Shown here: positions 32,582 to 33,592 of the stretch, one piece after another | Numbering within the stretch: position 1 is the stretch's first letter | Layout of the letters: the number at the start of each line of letters is the position of its first letter | Assembly (NCBI GenBank): GCA_029243145.1 | Contig: JAQWSQ010000033.1 | Coordinates: 1-33,592, forward strand | From: Planctomycetaceae bacterium | GTDB taxonomy: Bacteria; Planctomycetota; Planctomycetia; Planctomycetales; Planctomycetaceae | DNA length: 33,592 nucleotides | Direction of reading: 5' to 3' | The notes under the pieces: model-generated | Seen by the model: only the letters and a program-made list of their open reading frames with translations | What the model was told of the DNA's origin: nothing | Databases searched by the model: none | Position numbers and translations under genes: made by a program

Positions 32582-32615
32582 TTGTTTTAAAAGACTATTT
32601 TGGGTTGATTACCCA
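32560..32615. promoter_or_regulatory. Pair of MraZ-like operator sites (TGGG-N7-CCCA)
   Basis: Two sites, 32560-32574 and 32601-32615, share TGGG-N3-ATTACCCA on the plus strand and are 41 bp apart, close to four helical turns. TGGG is the half-site known for E. coli MraZ, where it occurs as direct repeats. The first site fills the -35/-10 spacer exactly; the second lies 20 bp upstream of the -35 box. Confidence 0.6.
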
Positions 32616-32779
32616 CTTCTGAAAATTAAGATACCGTGAGTATCTGAGTAGTTCAAATCAATAATGACGATTTTTTCGACTTTTCCGAAAACTCCGATTG
32701 GGCAGAGATCCCACACACACGAAAATCGCTAGAATGATTGCTCAAAACCTGCCAAACCTCTCGTGATTGCCCCAGACCT

Positions 32780-33592
32780 ATGACTTCAGAACCGCCCATC
32801 AGTGAATCAAAAGATGCCAAACTCGATCCGATCATGAACGAGTTGGATAATCCCAACCTCAACGAGCTACCGGCGTCTGCCATCGAGGCGGCCCGAGAAC
32901 ACCGCGAACAGATCATTCCCCGCTTAATCGCAGCCATCGAGCAGGCCACAAAAAGAGCGAGAATGGGGGAGATCGTTGAAGAGAATGGGCATTTCTTCGC
33001 ACTCTATCTGCTGACCGAATTTGAGGCGAAATAAGCACTGCCGGCCACCATAGAATCAGTCCTGCTTCCCGGAAATACTCCTGATGAGCTGTATGGTGAT
33101 TCCATTACCGAGTTTCTCTCAAGAAGCTTGGCGGCACTAGCGAGCCCCCCTTTTGAAGAGATCGAGCAGATCATCTCTTGCGAAGATGCCAATGAATACG
33201 TGCGCTGGGCTGCTGCAGGTACTTACCTCTTTCTGGTGCGCGACGGAAAAATGACGCGGGATGAAGCCTTGAGTCGGCTGAAACACCAGTTGATCAAAGC
33301 TCTCAAAGTCAAATCAATCCCATTGATCGAATTTCTGGTGTCTGCGCTTTGTCAATATTCTCCCCACGAAGCCGAAGCGGAAATTCGGCAAGCGTTCGAA
33401 GAAGACCTCGTTGATGAAATCACAATTGAAATCGAGGAAATTGAAGAGAGCCTGAAGCAAGGTGAAGAGTACTTTCAAGAAGCTCTGAGCCGTTGTCGTC
33501 CAACTGGGATCGAAGATACGATCGAGGAGTTATCGAAGTGGTACTCGTTCTCGACCGAGGAGTCGGCCCCTTTCTATCCTAACGCCCCCGAG
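32780..33592 (+). pseudogene. DUF1186 protein interrupted by an in-frame stop (3' end beyond window)
   Basis: The frame from ATG 32780 encodes ILNELDNPNL-like MNELDNPNLNELPASAIEAA, REHREQIIPRLIAAIEQATK and FFALYLLTEFEAK, then TAA at 33032-33034. Reading on in the same frame for 186 codons to the window end gives ALPATIESVLLPGNTPDELY, YVRWAAAGTYLFLVRDGKMT and so on, continuous with the DUF1186 family pattern. A single G-to-T change of GAA would create the stop. Either the gene is newly inactivated, or read-through or a sequence error is involved. It is transcribed away from mraZ; the function of DUF1186 is unknown. No Shine-Dalgarno is evident at the chosen ATG. Confidence 0.8.

Overview
The window looks like a chromosomal segment of a planctomycete (Planctomycetota, probably order Planctomycetales). 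It carries two DUF1559 proteins with prepilin-type N-termini, two formylglycine-type sulfatases, two DUF1501 proteins with Tat-like leaders, small Cys-lipidated proteins, an HpnC/HpnD pair and an MraZ-like gene with no division cluster beside it. Genes are short transcription units on both strands, and many intergenic gaps hold hairpin repeats. The genus cannot be fixed from what is visible.

Layout. 0-2.6 kb: 3' end of a sulfatase, then a lipoprotein and a DUF1559 protein on the minus strand. 2.6-7.5 kb: a coupled Sua5/BtuF-like pair, a secreted NHL-repeat protein and a secreted FG-GAP/VCBS protein, separated by repeat-rich gaps. 7.5-9.7 kb: a patchwork of repeats, tRNA-Leu(CAG) with promoter and terminator, an unknown protein with a HEPN-like R-x4-H motif, a tyrosine-recombinase remnant and a HigB/HigA-type toxin-antitoxin pair with a perfect palindromic operator. 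This resembles a worn integration site. 9.8-14 kb: an SRPBCC protein, hpnD-hpnC (squalene synthesis) and der (ribosome assembly GTPase). 14-19 kb: esterase, sulfatase, a frameshifted voltage-gated K+ channel and a DUF1501 protein. 19-22.3 kb: a dead phosphatase, a membrane protein, a SecD-P1-like periplasmic protein, a small membrane protein and a second DUF1559 protein. 22.3-27.6 kb: minus-strand rpmI-rplT-pheS with an internal terminator hairpin, then fliM downstream of proA, and a lipoprotein. 27.9-33.6 kb: a second DUF1501 protein, an internally deleted hydrolase, an SGNH protein lacking its catalytic residues, the mraZ-like unit with terminator and a paired operator, and a DUF1186 gene broken by a stop codon and cut by the window end.

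Three themes stand out. First, gene decay is dense: six broken genes or remnants, four of which (phosphatase, hydrolase, recombinase and BNR remnants) become visible only when intergenic DNA is translated. Second, two regulatory structures are unusually readable: MraZ-like TGGG-N7-CCCA sites, one lying exactly in the -35/-10 spacer of the mraZ promoter, and a rplT-pheS hairpin whose G-U pairs show it acts as minus-strand RNA. Third, there are several families of hairpin repeats, including a REPIN-like element present at 6.0 and 31.5 kb.
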